Below are positions 6,044 through 8,311 of a DNA stretch of 8,311 bases, piece after piece. Position 1 is the first letter of the stretch. Each line of letters starts with the position of its first letter. The DNA is from DASRZM01 sp035686365 (GTDB lineage Bacteria > Pseudomonadota > Gammaproteobacteria > Xanthomonadales > Xanthomonadaceae): contig DASRZM010000017.1 in the NCBI GenBank assembly GCA_035686365.1, positions 1 through 8,311 of the forward strand. Reading direction: 5' to 3'. A model generated the notes under the pieces. It did no database searches. It saw only the letters and a list, made by a program, of their open reading frames with translations, and was not told where the DNA came from. The position numbers and the translations under genes are program-made.

Positions 6044-6262
6044 CACTCCCCCGGCGCGAGCGGATCGGGCCGTTTGACACTGCGGGAAGGCTATGACGAG
6101 CAGATCCGCCGCCACTGCGCCGCCTACGACGGCGCGCAGGCGCAGCCACGCACAAGAGCGCGCGACGCCCTCGTCGATGTCTACGCCCGATACGAAGCCG
6201 AGAACCTCTGCAATCGCGGGGCGCCGGCCGGCAACACGAATCGCACGCAGCAGGTCGACACG
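6044..6262 (+). other. Coding-like stretch after the dioxygenase, in frame with the GFA remnant; possible gene fragment
   Basis: After the dioxygenase stop a stop-free frame continues into the GFA start at 6263. It reads plausibly as protein: GYDEQIRRHCAAYDG, then ARDALVDVYARYEAENL. Third codon positions are mostly G or C through this stretch, as in real genes here. I recognise no family. The only initiators are weak (TTG at 6074), and intact GFA proteins begin at the ATG at 6263. I therefore read it as either the tail of a lost gene or an ordinary leader that happens to be open. AGG at 6252-6254 could serve as a ribosome site for the 6263 start. Confidence that it was ever coding is low. Confidence 0.25.
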
Positions 6263-6436
6263 ATGCGTCTCGAGGGATCCTGTCATTGCGGCGCGGTACG
6301 GTTCTCGCTTCAGTCCGCGCATCCGTACCTGTTCAACTTGTGCTACTGCGAGATCTGCCGCAAGACCGCCGGTGGCGGCGGGTTTGCGATCAATCTGAGC
6401 GGCGACTACGACACCCTGCAAGTCGAAGGCCGCGAC
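6263..6436 (+). pseudogene. GFA-family (glutathione-dependent formaldehyde-activating-like) zinc protein, 3'-truncated
   Basis: From the ATG at 6263, about 58 residues match the start of a GFA/CENP-V domain protein: GSCHCGAVRF with C7 and C9, then FNLCYCEICRKTAGGGGFAIN with C27, C29 and C32, and a strand ending LQVEGRD. Normal members are roughly 120-160 residues and carry a later C-x-x-C pair that completes the zinc sites; it is absent. After about 6436 the frame runs into arginine-rich sequence typical of an out-of-frame read of another gene and stops at 6754. The most economical reading is a deletion that removed the 3' part of this gene and the 5' part of the next one. The family name comes from formaldehyde-glutathione chemistry, but most members have no proven reaction. 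The remnant is almost certainly non-functional unless the junction is an assembly error. Confidence 0.7.
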
Positions 6437-6437
6437 C

Positions 6438-6854
6438 AGGCAGGCGCTGCACACGGAGATCACGAGGCGGCGAGATGCGGCTACCGCCCTCGATCGCCAG
6501 CGGGCGGCGACGGAACTCGATCGAGTCTTCGCGGACATGGTCGAGCACCTCGATGCTCGCAGCGACGAGGAGCCGAGCTATTTCGACGTGGGGCACGCCG
6601 GTGCTGCAGATCTCGAGATCCTGTTTCACGCCGCCGCACGGCTGTACCCGCACGCACCGTGGCAGATCATCGACGAGCAGGAGGCGCTGCGGGTCGACAT
6701 CCCGGCGCTCGACCTGGAGGCAAGCTGCTTGACGACTTTCGGCCAGCTCGGTGAGAGCCTCGGCTTCGCCGTGTTTCCGTCCCTGGTCGCGTTCGATGGG
6801 GGAGATTCAGGTGGCCACAGGTGGAGGAGTTCGGCCGGCCGCCGGCGGCATTGA
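6438..6854 (+). pseudogene. Fragment of an uncharacterised protein fused out of frame behind the GFA remnant
   Basis: In a different frame from the GFA remnant, 6438 onward reads as good protein: an amphipathic charged helix (HTEITRRRDAATALDRQ, then ELDRVFADMVEHLD), followed by LEILFHAAARLYPHAPWQ, LRVDIPALDLEAS and FGQLGESLGFAVFPSLVAFDG. The last part resembles, from memory, an uncharacterised domain (DUF6930/DUF7309-like) with a conserved aromatic-P-W and a GxLGExxGLAVY-type strand; I hold this loosely. There is no proper start: the first in-frame ATG (6537) is inside the helix and lacks a clear ribosome site. After about 6800 the frame turns to GGHRWRSSAGRRRH and stops at 6854. Another frame continues more plausibly there (WPQVEEFGRPPAAL), hinting at a second lesion. 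Function cannot be stated. Confidence 0.5.
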
Positions 6855-6911
6855 GCCACCCCATGGCTCGTGGCGGCACCCTGTGCAGGGCAGACGCCGA
6901 ATCCACGCCGT

Positions 6912-7241
6912 CTACCTCGGTGGTAGCGAGCGCACGAATGACAGGCTGGCCCGGACCCACGATTGCAGGTCCTCGTCTGACTCGATGCCTTCCGGCGCCA
7001 CGTAGACGAAGCCCTTCATCGGCTTGCCGGTGAAATCCATCTCCCTGGCGTGAGGGCGCGATAGCGAGCTGGCATGCTGGTCCGGCCCGACCCGGACCAT
7101 GAGGGTGTCGTTGACGACGCCACACGCCATGTGGCCATCGACCATGAACGCGATGCCGCCGAACATTCGCTTTTCGACGACCCGGGCCTCGGACCCGAGT
7201 GCCTCCCTGAGGCGCTCGGCGACTCCTTCATCGTAAGCCAT
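6912..7241 (-). CDS. TfoX/Sxy family N-terminal-domain protein
   Basis: A 109-residue protein consisting of a single TfoX N-terminal domain: an opening helix AYDEGVAERLREALG (2-16), the family signature EKRMFGGIAFMVDGHMACGV (23-42), a strand LMVRVGP (47-53), KGFVYVAPEG (76-85), and the closing SWVRASLSFVRSLPPR. The length is typical of stand-alone members. The domain is named after the competence regulator TfoX/Sxy, but short stand-alone proteins of this type are widespread and uncharacterised, so a competence role should not be assumed. I chose ATG at 7239-7241 because AGGG lies 8 nt upstream; a GTG at 7248-7250 would add three residues. It lies 144 nt downstream of the sulfurtransferase on the same strand and converges with the decayed genes to its left. 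Confidence 0.88.
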   Translation of the reverse strand: MAYDEGVAERLREALGSEARVVEKRMFGGIAFMVDGHMACGVVNDTLMVRVGPDQHASSLSRPHAREMDFTGKPMKGFVYVAPEGIESDEDLQSWVRASLSFVRSLPPR

Positions 7242-7343
7242 GCTCGACACCCTGCAGCCGGTTACAGCCCAGGAACGAGGCGCTCACCGCCGAAATGCTC
7301 GTCAGAACGATTCATTGCCTCTACGCCGAGGTGACACCCATGG

Positions 7344-7363
7344 AAAACAGGCGGGGGCGTCTG
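7344..7363 (-). terminator. Weak possible intrinsic terminator after the sulfurtransferase
   Basis: On the minus strand CAGACG-CCCC-CGCCTG (one mismatch inside a 6-position stem) is followed directly by TTTT (7344-7347). It begins 22 nt after the sulfurtransferase stop codon. The stem is short and the T-run is only four, so this is a weak candidate. If real, it would separate the sulfurtransferase transcript from the TfoX-domain gene. Confidence 0.25.
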
Positions 7364-7385
7364 GCACGAGTCGCTCGGCGAGAAT

Positions 7386-8255
7386 CTATCCCGTCTCCAT
7401 CGGCAGAGAGGAATCGCTCGCCCACTCGGACATCGATGCGTCATAGACCACCACGTCGTCCTTGCCGAGCAGCGCGAGCACGAAAGCGGCGCTGCTCGCC
7501 GCGATACCACCTCCGCAGTAGGTGATGACGGATCTGGCATCAAGCGCACCCGCTTCGGCGAATTTCTGCCGCAACGACTCCAGAGGGAGATATGCGTGAG
7601 TCTCGGGGTCGACCAGCGATTGCGCCGGGACATTCACACTCCCGGGAATTCGTCCCGGCCGTCCGTAGTGTACCCCACCAGTGCCTTGATGCTGCTCTTC
7701 CGTCAACGCATTCAGCAAGCAGCAACCCGTGTCCCGCATCCCCGCCAGCACACCGTTCTTGTCGGTGAACCTCTCCGGGTGGGAACGCGCAACGAAAGAT
7801 CGAGGTTCGATCACGAAGTCTTCGTCCGACACCGGCCGATTCTCGCGCCTCCATTTCCGCCAGCCTCCGTTCAGAACGGCGGCATCATCGAATCCGAATG
7901 CACGCAACATCCACCAGACTCGCGCTGCCCACATGTTCATGCGGCGATCGTAGAGCACGACGCGGACACCGTCTCCGACGCCGAGAGCCGACATCGCCGC
8001 TGCGAACCGGGCGGCGGAAGGAAGCATGAATCTGAAGCGACTCTCGTGGTCGCAGATTTCGTCGACGAGGTCCACGAAACCGCTCCCGGGAATGTGCGCC
8101 TTCGCCCAGGTCGCTCGTCCCGACTCGGCCCGGTACCCGAACGGCTCGATGGGTCGATTGACCGCCGTGCACTCCAGTATTCGAACCGAGGCATCGCCGA
8201 GACGAGCTGCGAGCCACCCGGTCTCGACAAGCCATTTACTGGAAACGCTGGTCAT
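7386..8255 (-). CDS. sseA: Two-domain sulfurtransferase (thiosulfate/3-mercaptopyruvate type)
   Basis: A 289-residue tandem rhodanese protein, the family's usual size. The N-terminal, non-catalytic rhodanese domain (about 5-140) contains HIPGSGFVDL (54-63), VVLYDRRMNMWAARVWWMLR (99-118) and the characteristic VLNGGWRKW (127-135). The C-terminal catalytic domain (about 160-289) contains GRIPGSVNVP (201-210), the active-site cysteine C247 in YCGGGIAAS, and the terminal SEWASDSSLP motif. The loop is CGGGIAA, not the CGSGVTA of E. coli SseA or the CRKGVTA of classic rhodanese. This resembles the mercaptopyruvate class but leaves sulfur-donor preference open. The enzyme transfers sulfane sulfur to thiols or cyanide in the cytoplasm. 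The ATG at 8253-8255 starts the protein at the expected place, with GAGAG a few bases upstream; a GTG at 8306 would add 17 unlike residues. The symbol is by family resemblance only. Confidence 0.9.
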   Translation of the reverse strand: MTSVSSKWLVETGWLAARLGDASVRILECTAVNRPIEPFGYRAESGRATWAKAHIPGSGFVDLVDEICDHESRFRFMLPSAARFAAAMSALGVGDGVRVVLYDRRMNMWAARVWWMLRAFGFDDAAVLNGGWRKWRRENRPVSDEDFVIEPRSFVARSHPERFTDKNGVLAGMRDTGCCLLNALTEEQHQGTGGVHYGRPGRIPGSVNVPAQSLVDPETHAYLPLESLRQKFAEAGALDARSVITYCGGGIAASSAAFVLALLGKDDVVVYDASMSEWASDSSLPMETG

Positions 8256-8311
8256 CTGGCTCTCGCGGATCGTTTGAGGGTCGACAGAGCCTGATGCGTG
8301 CCTCACGCGCT

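Noticed and set aside
6074..6097. Perfect TTGACA at 6074-6079 as a promoter for the GFA remnant
   Set aside because: The only -10-like box (TATGAC at 6092-6097) is 12 bp away, too close, and nothing suitable lies at 16-18 bp.
6854..6890. Short palindromes (AGCCA/TGGCT and CCCTG/CAGGG) between the convergent genes as a bidirectional terminator
   Set aside because: The stems are only 5 bp with no T-runs on either side; too weak to call.
6667..7125. Overlapping open frames on both strands across the TfoX-domain gene
   Set aside because: They are arginine- and serine-rich shadows without family features; the TfoX frame has clear conserved motifs.

Overview
The window is GC-rich bacterial DNA with short spacers and tightly packed genes. 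TRAP-TAXI transporters and TauD/TfdA dioxygenases are common in Proteobacteria, so I infer a proteobacterium, most likely a beta- or gammaproteobacterium. The sequence does not settle the genus. I see no rRNA, tRNA, CRISPR array, insertion sequence or integrase.

Region 1 (1-4815, minus strand) reads as one operon transcribed leftwards from about 4.8 kb. In transcription order it holds: a substrate-binding protein of the NMT1/ThiY type with no signal peptide (GTG start at 4815); a secreted TAXI-family TRAP receptor; a fused DctQM-type TRAP permease; the remnant of an alpha/beta hydrolase; and an NAD-dependent epimerase/dehydratase (SDR) cut by the window edge. Two strong stem-loops punctuate the operon. 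One lies 7 nt after the TAXI stop codon (16 pairs in the minus-strand RNA, counting one G-U). The other folds over the permease stop codon (22 of 23 positions complementary). Neither is followed by a T-tract. The hydrolase keeps its N-terminal ~55 residues and, in another frame, what looks like its C-terminal tail, as expected after an internal deletion.

Region 2 (4816-6042): a 201-bp divergent intergenic region carries three copies of GGCCACCAT and a small inverted repeat. It separates the transporter operon from a complete Fe(II)/2-oxoglutarate dioxygenase on the plus strand. Divergent placement with a shared spacer suggests co-regulation: import of an organic compound by TAXI-TRAP, and oxidation of it or a derivative by the dioxygenase, hydrolase and SDR. 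The substrate cannot be read from the sequence.

Region 3 (6044-6911) looks like debris: an in-frame, coding-like stretch of unknown origin, the first ~58 residues of a GFA-family zinc protein, and then, joined in another frame, a fragment of an unrelated protein.

Region 4 (6912-8255, minus strand) holds two ordinary intact genes: a two-domain sulfurtransferase (SseA type) and, downstream of it, a short TfoX N-terminal domain protein.

The best candidate for something undescribed is the transporter locus: a signal-less NMT1-like protein heading a TAXI-TRAP operon with no ABC ATPase or permease, paired with a divergent 2OG dioxygenase and containing two strong intercistronic hairpins.
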